From Candidatus Peregrinibacteria bacterium (GTDB lineage: Bacteria > Patescibacteriota > Gracilibacteria > CAIRYL01), in contig JACRHZ010000066.1 of assembly GCA_016220175.1 (NCBI GenBank), forward strand, positions 1 through 34,128: a stretch of DNA of 34,128 nt, given 5' to 3'. The position numbers and the translations under genes are program-made. Below the pieces are notes generated by a model, which had not been told where the DNA came from, searched no databases, and worked only from the letters and a program-made list of their open reading frames with translations. Within the stretch, counting starts at the first letter, position 1; the number at the start of each line of letters is the position of its first letter. Below are positions 17,606 to 24,879 of this stretch, one piece after another.

Positions 17606-18181
17606 ATGATGAAACGATTTCTCGCAGCACTTTCGATTGTTTCTCTCGTTGTTTTTGGATCAGGTTGTGCACTACTTCCGAAAAAAAATACTTCGGGAGA
17701 TGCACTTATAAAGCTCATTGAAGCAGAACGAAATCTCAAAAAAGATGTTTCTCTTACGCTTCAAACTCTTTCAAATACCGCCGAAACTTCTGAAGTTGAA
17801 ATTTTGCTCAAAAATCCTTCGCTGCAAAAAATTGAAAGTGTTCGGGCATGGGTAAATTTTCCTCCAAAAATTGTTGAGGGAAAAAATATTGCGTTTGCGG
17901 AGAACATTGTACTTGCAGCTCCGGGAGAAGATACGATTGATAATGAAAATGGGATTGTAAAAATTGGTGTTTCTCTTGATCCTCAAAAAAATTCTGCTTC
18001 AGAAATTTCATTAGGAAAAATCACGTTCTCTAAAAAATCTTCTGAAACTGTTGCCCTTTCTTTTTTCGATGCGCGCACAGATGGTCACACCTTTGTTCTC
18101 ATTGAGTATAATGGTGATCTCAGAAATATTCTCGACACTGAATCCCTCGAACCACTCATGATTCTCGGGAATACAGAATGA
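17606..18181 (+). CDS. Small lipoprotein with a cohesin-like domain
   Basis: A 191-residue protein with a basic start, a hydrophobic helix and a likely lipidated Cys21 in VVFGSGC (Gly at -3 is less usual than Leu). After a short linker comes one beta-rich domain (about 45-170): a first strand SEVEILLKN, then IESVRAWVNFPPKIVEG, a G-I-V-K-I-G-V-S-L strand, and L-G-K-I-T-F-S-K-K-S followed by V-A-L-S-F. That order resembles cohesin-fold domains. It starts 31 bases after surface protein C on the same strand, so it may share its transcript. The natural reading is a membrane-tethered cohesin receptor for the dockerins of proteins A-C. The lipoprotein call is firm; the cohesin call and its partners are inference. 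ATG ATG gives two possible starts one codon apart. Confidence 0.75.
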   Translation: MMKRFLAALSIVSLVVFGSGCALLPKKNTSGDALIKLIEAERNLKKDVSLTLQTLSNTAETSEVEILLKNPSLQKIESVRAWVNFPPKIVEGKNIAFAENIVLAAPGEDTIDNENGIVKIGVSLDPQKNSASEISLGKITFSKKSSETVALSFFDARTDGHTFVLIEYNGDLRNILDTESLEPLMILGNTE

Positions 18182-18257
18182 AAAAATTCTAGATTATATA
18201 TTCAAAACTTTTTCGAAATTCGTCACGTGTAATTGCCTGCGAATGTTCAGACTTTTC

Positions 18258-18285
18258 TTTTCACGAACTCGATTTGTGATAGAAT
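18258..18285 (+). promoter_or_regulatory. Extended -10 promoter of ppsA
   Basis: TTTTCA (18258-18263), a 16-base spacer and TAGAAT (18280-18285) preceded by TG at 18277-18278 form an extended -10 promoter. The start would be near 18292, 21 bases before the ATG. The leader has no Shine-Dalgarno sequence. Confidence 0.5.
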
Positions 18286-18312
18286 CGGGGTCGTACTTTT
18301 ACACATGTTTCT

Positions 18313-20733
18313 ATGCTTGAAAAACTCTTCTCCCGAAAAAAGCGCAACACTGCCCTTGTGCTCTGGTTTAAGGAACTTGGAATTTCGGATGTTCCGCTCG
18401 TAGGAGGAAAAAATGCTTCTCTCGGAGAAATGTATCAAAAGTTGACGCGAAAGCGGGTGAACATTCCGAATGGATTTGCAATAACGGCATACGCATATCA
18501 TTATCTTCTCGAAAAGGCTGATGTGAAAAAAAAATTGGAAAAAGTATTGAAAGGACTTGATGTCCATGACATTGAGGATCTCCAGCTTCGTGGGCATCAG
18601 GCGAGATCTCTTATTCTTCATACAGAATTTCCATCTGATCTCGTGGAAGAAATACTTGCTTCGTACAAAAAAATGGAAAAAATGTATGGGAAAAATTGTG
18701 ATGTTGCGGTTCGTTCGTCAGCAACAGCAGAAGATTTGCCGGATGCTTCTTTTGCCGGACAGCAGGAAACGTTTTTGAATATTCGCGGAAATTTTGCTCT
18801 CCTTGATGCGTGCAAACGGTGTTTCGCTTCACTCTTCACTGATCGTGCTATCGCGTATCGAGCGGAGAAAGGATATGATCATTTTTCCATCGGACTTTCT
18901 ATCGCTGTACAAAAAATGGTGAGGTCGGACGTCGGAACTTCTGGAGTCATGTTCAGTATCGATACAGAGACGGGATTTCGTGAAGCAGTATTTATCACGG
19001 CAGCGTATGGACTTGGAGAAAATGTCGTGCAGGGCGCCGTGAATCCTGATGAATTCTATGTTTTTAAACCGACTCTTAAAAGTGGATATAGACCAATCAT
19101 CAACAGAAAAATCGGAGAAAAACAGATAAAAATGGTGTATTCAGCAGGGGGCAGTAAATCTCCCACAAAAAATATTCCCGTTCCAAAAGATGACCGTATG
19201 CGATTTTGTGTTTCCGATGAAGACGTTTTGACTCTTGCAAAGTGGGCAGCCATTATTGAAGATCATTACAGTCAAGAGGCGAAGCACTTTAAGCCAATGG
19301 ATATGGAATGGGCGAAGGATGGAATTACGGAGGAACTCTACATCGTCCAAGCTCGTCCCGAGACAGTACAATCTCGAAAAGATCTTACGGTTCTCGAAGA
19401 ATATAAACTTCAGCAGAAAGGGCCCATTTTGGCTCAAGGCGCTCCTGTTGGCGGGAAGATTGCATCTGGAAGAGCAAGCGTTATTCTCCATCCAAATGAG
19501 ATTACGAAATTTGAGGCAGGAGACGTTCTTGTAACAGACATGACCGATCCTGACTGGGTTCCAATTATGAAAATTGCTTCTGCGATTGTTACCAACCGTG
19601 GAGGAAGAACATGTCATGCCGCTATCGTTTCTCGTGAGCTTGGAATTCCGTGTGTCGTTGGAACAAATACCGCTACTCGTGTCATTAAGAATAAACAGAA
19701 AGTCACGGTAGCGTGTGAAGGTGAAACAGGAAATGTGTATGACGGTCTTTTGAAATTCACGGTGAAAAAAACTGATCTGAAAAATTTGAAAAAACCAAAA
19801 GTAAAAATCATGATGAATATCGGAAATCCAGAAATTGCATTTGAAAATTCATTTATTCCAAACGATGGGGTGGGACTTGCTCGGCTTGAATTTATTATTA
19901 ACTCGGCAATTCAAATTCATCCGCTTGCGCTTCTTAATTACAAAAAACTGACTGATCGCCATGTGATAAAACAAATTGATGATCTTACGCGTGGATATAA
20001 AAATAAGTCTGATTTTTTCGTCGATAAACTTGCAGAGGGAGTGGGAACGATTGGCGCTGCATTTTATCCAAAAGATGTTATTGTCCGAATGAGTGACTTT
20101 AAAAGTAATGAATACGCAAATCTCATCGGTGGAGCAGAATACGAACCACATGAAGAAAATCCCATGATTGGGTGGAGAGGTGCGAGCAGATATTATGATC
20201 CAAAATATCGTGACGCATTTGCTCTCGAGTGCAAAGCTCTTCGAAAAGTTCGCGAAGAAATGGGACTTACGAATGTGAAAATTATGATCCCCTTCTGTCG
20301 AACCATCGAAGAGGGAGAAAATGTGATGAAGGAGCTCGCAAAAAATGGACTTGAACGTGGGAAAAAAGGACTTGAGGTGTATGTCATGTGCGAAATTCCG
20401 AGTAATGTCATTCTCGCAGATGAATTCTCCAAGATTTTTGATGGATTTTCTATCGGATCGAACGATCTTACTCAGTTAACTTTGGGAGTTGACCGTGATT
20501 CCGCTCTCGTGAGTCATGTCTATGATGAACGAAATGACGCCGTAAAAATACTGATTCGAAGTGTTATTTCTATCGCCAAGAAGAATAAAAGAAAAATTGG
20601 TATTTGCGGGCAAGCTCCAAGCGATTATCCGGAATTTGCAAGATTTCTCGCCGATGCCGGAATTGATAGTATTTCCCTGAATCCTGATACGATTATCAAA
20701 ACGACTCTCGACCTCACCACGAGAAATTCGTAA
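18313..20733 (+). CDS. ppsA: Phosphoenolpyruvate synthase
   Basis: Cytoplasmic gluconeogenic enzyme converting pyruvate, ATP and water to PEP, AMP and phosphate. The 806-residue product (E. coli PpsA is 792) has the N-terminal ATP-grasp/pyruvate-phosphate dikinase domain, beginning with VPLVGGKNASLGEM and containing the AVRSSATAEDLPDASFAGQQ loop. The swivelling phosphohistidine domain follows, with His435 in GGRTCHAA, then the C-terminal PEP-binding TIM barrel with GSNDLTQ and the conserved Cys765 in GICGQAPSDYPEF, ending SLNPDT. All key residues are present. It stands alone with its own promoter. The enzyme may feed carbon from alanine and pyruvate toward sugars, in line with the nearby alanine dehydrogenase. 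Confidence 0.96.
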   Translation: MLEKLFSRKKRNTALVLWFKELGISDVPLVGGKNASLGEMYQKLTRKRVNIPNGFAITAYAYHYLLEKADVKKKLEKVLKGLDVHDIEDLQLRGHQARSLILHTEFPSDLVEEILASYKKMEKMYGKNCDVAVRSSATAEDLPDASFAGQQETFLNIRGNFALLDACKRCFASLFTDRAIAYRAEKGYDHFSIGLSIAVQKMVRSDVGTSGVMFSIDTETGFREAVFITAAYGLGENVVQGAVNPDEFYVFKPTLKSGYRPIINRKIGEKQIKMVYSAGGSKSPTKNIPVPKDDRMRFCVSDEDVLTLAKWAAIIEDHYSQEAKHFKPMDMEWAKDGITEELYIVQARPETVQSRKDLTVLEEYKLQQKGPILAQGAPVGGKIASGRASVILHPNEITKFEAGDVLVTDMTDPDWVPIMKIASAIVTNRGGRTCHAAIVSRELGIPCVVGTNTATRVIKNKQKVTVACEGETGNVYDGLLKFTVKKTDLKNLKKPKVKIMMNIGNPEIAFENSFIPNDGVGLARLEFIINSAIQIHPLALLNYKKLTDRHVIKQIDDLTRGYKNKSDFFVDKLAEGVGTIGAAFYPKDVIVRMSDFKSNEYANLIGGAEYEPHEENPMIGWRGASRYYDPKYRDAFALECKALRKVREEMGLTNVKIMIPFCRTIEEGENVMKELAKNGLERGKKGLEVYVMCEIPSNVILADEFSKIFDGFSIGSNDLTQLTLGVDRDSALVSHVYDERNDAVKILIRSVISIAKKNKRKIGICGQAPSDYPEFARFLADAGIDSISLNPDTIIKTTLDLTTRNS

Positions 20734-20763
20734 AATCTGAAAAATATTCTTATTTCCTTCGAT

Positions 20764-21213
20764 ATGCAGAGAAAAAGATTATGGAATCAAGGATTTACAG
20801 TTCTCGAAATGATACTCATCATCGCCGGAATTTCTGTGCTCATTGGGATTGTTGTTTTTATCATCAATCCGGGGAAGCAAGTTTCGGAATCACGAAATTC
20901 TGAGAGACAAGAGGAAATTAATGACATTATTCTTGCCGTCTACAAGTATGCATTAGAACATGAGGGACGTTTTCCCGAAAATATTTCTTCAGAGTTAAGA
21001 GAAATTTGTGATATTTCTGGTGAAGAATGTCGTAATCTTGTCGATTTAGGAGTGCTTTTTTCTGAGAAAAAATATTTAGAAAAAATCCCAGTTGATCCAA
21101 AAGGTTTTTTTGAGCATGGAGTTGGATATAAAATTCGTATAACAGATGATGGGAAAATTACCGTAACCGCTCCTCTTGCAGAAAATGGTGAAACGATTGA
21201 AATAACTCGATGA
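20764..21213 (+). CDS. Type IV pilin-like protein (prepilin/pseudopilin)
   Basis: A 149-residue protein with a short basic leader ending in Gly10, then Phe11-Thr-Val-Leu-Glu15, the prepilin peptidase site with the invariant Glu at +5. A hydrophobic N-terminal helix follows (about 11-35). The globular part has a YALEHEGRFPENI segment and a Cys pair (DISGEEC and upstream EIC), and it ends in short strands, as in PulG-like pseudopilins that package type IV pili or competence pili. No pilus assembly genes are in the window, so the machinery must be elsewhere. A TATTCT at 20745-20750 would give a leader of about seven bases. Confidence 0.85.
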   Translation: MQRKRLWNQGFTVLEMILIIAGISVLIGIVVFIINPGKQVSESRNSERQEEINDIILAVYKYALEHEGRFPENISSELREICDISGEECRNLVDLGVLFSEKKYLEKIPVDPKGFFEHGVGYKIRITDDGKITVTAPLAENGETIEITR

Positions 21214-21235
21214 TCTCTTATTTCCGTTGCACAAT

Positions 21236-21241
21236 TATATT
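21236..21241 (+). promoter_or_regulatory. Possible -10 box for tRNA-Arg
   Basis: TATATT lies 35 bases upstream of the mature tRNA-Arg 5' end, placing a start near 21248. No convincing -35 box is seen; read-through from the pilin gene is the alternative. Confidence 0.25.
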
Positions 21242-21275
21242 TTTTCTGAGAAGATTCCTGCCGCGTTCGAAGCGT

Positions 21276-21352
21276 GCCCGCGTAGCTCAATTGGATAGAG
21301 TTCCTGGCTTCGAACCAGTAGGTTGGGGGTTCGAGTCCCTCCGCGGGCACCA
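21276..21352 (+). tRNA. tRNA-Arg (anticodon TCG)
   Basis: A cloverleaf can be drawn. The acceptor GCCCGCG (21276-21282) pairs with CGCGGGC (21342-21348), followed by A73 and an encoded CCA (21350-21352). The D arm is GCTC with AATTGGAT. The anticodon loop is CTTCGAA with TCG at 21310-21312, and the T arm holds the loop TTCGAGT. One mismatch closes the anticodon stem (C21303/T21319). It reads CGA, and perhaps other CGN, arginine codons. Confidence 0.93.
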
Positions 21353-21359
21353 GACATAC

Positions 21360-21378
21360 CTAGCTTCGAATCAGTAGG
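21360..21378 (+). repeat. Partial copy of the tRNA-Arg anticodon arm
   Basis: The 19 bases here match the anticodon arm of the adjacent tRNA-Arg (CTRGCTTCGAAYCAGTAGG) with two differences. It starts eight bases after the CCA end. It cannot fold into a tRNA and looks like a remnant of duplication or integration. Confidence 0.6.
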
Positions 21379-21471
21379 AACAAAAATACCATAAACGTGC
21401 AACTCCAAGAGTTTGACTTCTTCTTTTGAAACTCATAGCATTGTGGAGAAGCTTCTATTTCACATGTGCCT

Positions 21472-22062
21472 ATGAGAAGCAGTGTAAAAATTCACATCGT
21501 CGCCATTGCTCTCCTTATTGGCGGCGTGTTTGGGTTTATTGCAGGAGCTTTTAATTTGGGCTGGGTAATTCATGCATTTCAGAGTGCAGAATGGAGTATC
21601 CCTGAAAATCAGTTTCTGTGGCACCGTATCGTGCTTGGAATTTTTTGTCTCAGCATCGGGTTTCTTGATTTCGCTGTCGCTCGGGCATTGCAAAAGCGAA
21701 AAAAATGGGCATTTATAGCGGCATTTATCCAATTTTACCTCGTCACTCTCGGAAATTTGGTGTCAATGCTCCTCATTGATGTATTCGCCGCAATTCCGCT
21801 CATTATAGATACCATTCTTCTGATGTTTTTATTGTGGGAAAGGAAACAATTTTTTCATCATATTTCACGAAAGCAAGAACATGCCAGTATTGTTATCATT
21901 ATTGCACTTCTCATTATCGTACTCTTAGGCGCATACTCGGTCTGGCAAAAAAAACTACTACATGAATTTGGTCTCGATAAATACTCTGCGTATCCCCCAG
22001 CTATTTTTTTTTCTCAAAATGAGTTGGAAATAGTTGTCTCTAAGTACTTTTTTCTTTCCTGA
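21472..22062 (+). CDS. Small multi-pass membrane protein of unknown function
   Basis: About 196 residues with four to five predicted membrane helices: about 8-28 (IVAIALLIGGVFGFIAGAF), 50-70, 78-98, 100-120 and 143-160 (IVIIIALLIIVLLGAYSVW). Short basic loops lie between them, and a soluble C-terminal tail ends YFFLS. I do not recognise a family. ATG at 21472 is chosen; a GTG two codons earlier is possible. It is a lone gene after tRNA-Arg, converging with the transporter-HEAT gene. Confidence 0.7.
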   Translation: MRSSVKIHIVAIALLIGGVFGFIAGAFNLGWVIHAFQSAEWSIPENQFLWHRIVLGIFCLSIGFLDFAVARALQKRKKWAFIAAFIQFYLVTLGNLVSMLLIDVFAAIPLIIDTILLMFLLWERKQFFHHISRKQEHASIVIIIALLIIVLLGAYSVWQKKLLHEFGLDKYSAYPPAIFFSQNELEIVVSKYFFLS

Positions 22063-22129
22063 CTGCCGACAACTGATCCCAGTTCTCAATAAAAATGCTG
22101 TATATTTTCTTATATGCAAATAAGAACAG

Positions 22130-22206
22130 GGAAGCAATAAGCAATAGGCAATAAGTATTGAAAAAATTAAGCTTACTGCTGATTGCTTAGCGCCTACTGC
22201 TTCTCA
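22130..22206. terminator. Inverted iterated-word hairpin between convergent genes
   Basis: The left arm repeats GCAATAAG/GCAATAGG (about 22134-22156), and the right arm carries the complementary words CTTACTGCT, GATTGCTTAG and CCTACTGCTTC (about 22173-22203). It would fold into a long imperfect hairpin, in the right place for a bidirectional terminator. The remainder of 22063-22254 holds no gene that I can see. Confidence 0.5.
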
Positions 22207-22254
22207 CCTGAAGGAATATATCCGCAATATTTCTAAAGCGAATCGGTAGTAATA

Positions 22255-24759
22255 TTATGTGCAGAGTTCTTCCAGAGAAATTTCCTGGAGACATTCACGT
22301 TCTTCTTTTTCTTGTGCTTTTTTATCACGTTCGAATTTTTTTTGAGATGATTTTTTCTCAAGAATATCCGTAATCATGAGTGTGTATTGTTCCTCTTTCA
22401 GAATAGTGTAGGCATGGAGAAGTTCCTTTAAAATATCCTCCTCCATATCTTCTAAAATTGGGGTCCGTGCTTTTTTAAGAACAGAGAATACCTCTTCTGA
22501 AATTCTCTGAGTAAGACTCCTCATGATAATACTTTTTATTCCGTCATCAATTTCCTCTACCAGTCGAAGAATTTTTGTCATTGTCTCTTTTGAAGAAGAC
22601 AAAAGAGCATCTACAATGTACTTTACAGACGAGGCATCTCCCAGTTTTGCAATAGCTATCGCAGCATGGAGACGAATATCTGCGTTCGGATGTTCCAGCA
22701 TCTCTTTCAATTTTGAAATCTCTTCTTTAAGGGATATTTCCCCAACAGCGTACACCGCATTTACCACAACCTCTGGATCAGCGCTCCTCAGCATCTCATT
22801 GAGGCGCAGAAGAAGCCGCAGACGATATGGTATAAATTTCCAAAGAGCGATAAGCGCATTCGCCCGAACCATTGGATGGGGATCATCAAGACATTTTTCC
22901 AAATAATAAGCGCTAGAATAATCATGAAAAAGACTACAAACGTGTACGGCATCTGATCGAATTTTCGGATCTGAAGACTGAAGAAGTTCGAGAAGAAAAG
23001 GAACCACACTGCTCTTTTTTATATTTTTAAAAAGCAGTATCACCTCTGATTTGAGCTGTTTTGATGTACTTGTAAAAATCAGAGATTTCAGAGCTTCTAC
23101 AACACGATACTCAGAAAACGTATCTGTTTCCGGAGTATTTGCAAGGTTGTCATAGCGTCCAATCGCCTGTACTGCAGCAAGCTGCACCTCCTTTTTTTCA
23201 TGATGCAAAAACTTGAGAATTTCCGGAATTGCCATTGGGTCTCGAAGCATTCCGAGGGTTCTCAAAATTTTTATTTGTACTTCTGGTCTTTCTTTGCGGT
23301 ACAAAAGTGATTTAATAAGGTGTGAAGTTGCGCTATCATGTCCATTTTGGGCTAAGATTTCAATGGCATCAAATTTTTCAGGAATATTTCCTTGTGTTTC
23401 CAAACTCTTTTTTGCCAGAAAAGTGTATTTTTTTCGGAGTTTGTAAGCCTCAAAAAACATGATGAGAAAAACGATCATAAGAGTTCCTGCAATGAGGTGA
23501 TCACCCCATTCCTGAGGAAATATTTTTTGTATGAGGAGGAGGACAACTGTTCCCGCCATCATTCCCATCGGACGCGCAATCCCTTCCAGAAACTCTTTAG
23601 CAAGTTCCCGTACTTTTGGACGTAATGCATAAAATGAGGCGTTATAGGCATTTTTCTTGAGTCCTCCAATAATTTCATATGTTGCCTTTGCTCCAACCGC
23701 AGTAAAAAAGTTGTATCGAAAAAACATCGATACGGCGGCAAAAAATGAAGTGAGCGGATGGAGAAGAATGCTCCTCATGAGACCCAAGTGTTTGAGAACT
23801 CGACTCGCAAGAATAATTTCAGAAAGAAGAAACAAGACAGAAATGATAATCTGATAGGATCCGAATCCTTCAGCAAGAGCATCGACTTCTTGATAGGATT
23901 CTCCGAGATGTTTTGCGTTTTGGACAAATTCTAAATTAATTGCTTTTGTGAACTGAAATTCGATGAAATTAGATCCAAACCAATGGAGAAATATAACCAC
24001 CAGAAGCCCTTTTAAAAAAGGAATATTTTTTACGTATTCGATCATTTCTTCAAATTCTTCTTTCTTTGAGTTTTTTTCACGAATGTGCGCCTTGGATTTT
24101 GGAATAGGAACTGGTCTCAGTTTTCTTTCGAGAAGCAAAAATATGGGAACAATAGCGCCCATAATTCCAGCCCACAAAACGAGAAGCTGTGAAACATGAA
24201 AACCAAAAAGAGAAATTCCTATCACGGCAATAAGTCCTGAAAAAAGCGTGCCGAGCGGTTCGGCGGATTCCACTATGGGAAATGTTCTCTCACTCTCAAG
24301 CGGACTAAAGAGCTCTTCAATAAAGAGAAGGAGCAAAATGTTCATTTGCCCCAAAAAAATGGAAAATGTTGCGAGGAGAAGGAGCCAAAACGTATTCACA
24401 TTCTCCTGCAAAAAGAATGCAATTATGAGGAAAATGGCTCCAAGAAGGCTTGAAGTAAGAAAAAGTATATTTTTTGATACTTTTTTCAATATTTCAGAAA
24501 ACAGCAGTGTTCCTGTTATGGCAAAAAGTGATTGTAAGATAAAGAGCATCGGTAAGCGGGGAATCCCATTTTTCTCTATAAAAAACACGGTAAGGAGCGT
24601 AAATCCCAAAACGGTAGCAATTTGAGTGAAAAATCTCAAAAACCAAGCAGAAACTACTCTGCCCCACTCGTGTTTTGCGAGGTTTAAAAGCCTGTTTACG
24701 AAGAATTGCCCGAAAAATGAAAGAATTTTTGTTTTTATCTGGTTTGGAAAAGGTTCCAT
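22255..24759 (-). CDS. MFS-like transporter fused to HEAT repeats
   Basis: An 834-residue protein. Residues about 30-470 contain roughly 12 hydrophobic helices with the spacing of a major-facilitator-type carrier, including VLGFTLLTVFFIEKNGIPRL, LFSEILKKVSK and ESAEPLGTLFSGLIAVIG. Residues about 480-760 are a series of two-helix HEAT repeats such as AIPEILKFLHHEKKEVQLAAVQAIG and DIRLHAAIAIAKLGD. A charged, probably coiled tail ends the protein. Bacterial carriers of the nucleotide (ADP/ATP) translocase group are sometimes fused to HEAT repeats, so that is one candidate role, but I see no motif that fixes the substrate. It has its own strong promoter and a virtually leaderless start. Confidence 0.75.
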   Translation of the reverse strand: MEPFPNQIKTKILSFFGQFFVNRLLNLAKHEWGRVVSAWFLRFFTQIATVLGFTLLTVFFIEKNGIPRLPMLFILQSLFAITGTLLFSEILKKVSKNILFLTSSLLGAIFLIIAFFLQENVNTFWLLLLATFSIFLGQMNILLLLFIEELFSPLESERTFPIVESAEPLGTLFSGLIAVIGISLFGFHVSQLLVLWAGIMGAIVPIFLLLERKLRPVPIPKSKAHIREKNSKKEEFEEMIEYVKNIPFLKGLLVVIFLHWFGSNFIEFQFTKAINLEFVQNAKHLGESYQEVDALAEGFGSYQIIISVLFLLSEIILASRVLKHLGLMRSILLHPLTSFFAAVSMFFRYNFFTAVGAKATYEIIGGLKKNAYNASFYALRPKVRELAKEFLEGIARPMGMMAGTVVLLLIQKIFPQEWGDHLIAGTLMIVFLIMFFEAYKLRKKYTFLAKKSLETQGNIPEKFDAIEILAQNGHDSATSHLIKSLLYRKERPEVQIKILRTLGMLRDPMAIPEILKFLHHEKKEVQLAAVQAIGRYDNLANTPETDTFSEYRVVEALKSLIFTSTSKQLKSEVILLFKNIKKSSVVPFLLELLQSSDPKIRSDAVHVCSLFHDYSSAYYLEKCLDDPHPMVRANALIALWKFIPYRLRLLLRLNEMLRSADPEVVVNAVYAVGEISLKEEISKLKEMLEHPNADIRLHAAIAIAKLGDASSVKYIVDALLSSSKETMTKILRLVEEIDDGIKSIIMRSLTQRISEEVFSVLKKARTPILEDMEEDILKELLHAYTILKEEQYTLMITDILEKKSSQKKFERDKKAQEKEERECLQEISLEELCT

Positions 24760-24768
24760 CTATGTGAC

Positions 24769-24797
24769 ATTATAGCATATTTATATATTTTTGAAAA
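24769..24797 (-). promoter_or_regulatory. Extended -10 promoter of the transporter-HEAT gene
   Basis: On the minus strand, TTTTCA (24797-24792), a 17-base spacer and a perfect TATAAT (24774-24769) preceded by TGC predict a start at about 24762, three bases before the ATG at 24759. This is the best promoter in the window. Confidence 0.6.
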
Positions 24798-24816
24798 CGA
24801 AATACTCCTGATTATT

Positions 24817-24845
24817 TTGGAAAGAAAAAGAACGTTGAGTAGAAT
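24817..24845 (+). promoter_or_regulatory. Promoter of the beta-CASP hydrolase gene
   Basis: TTGGAA (24817-24822), a 17-base spacer and TAGAAT (24840-24845) predict a start near 24852, 28 bases before the ATG at 24880. The in-frame TTG at 24817 is therefore the -35 box and not a start codon. Confidence 0.45.
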
Positions 24846-24879
24846 AAAGCATGATATTTTCACACTTTTATCGGAATCA

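Noticed and set aside
24817-24879. TTG start for the beta-CASP hydrolase
   Set aside because: The TTG is part of a TTGGAA -35 box with a TAGAAT 17 bases later, so it would lie upstream of the transcript start.
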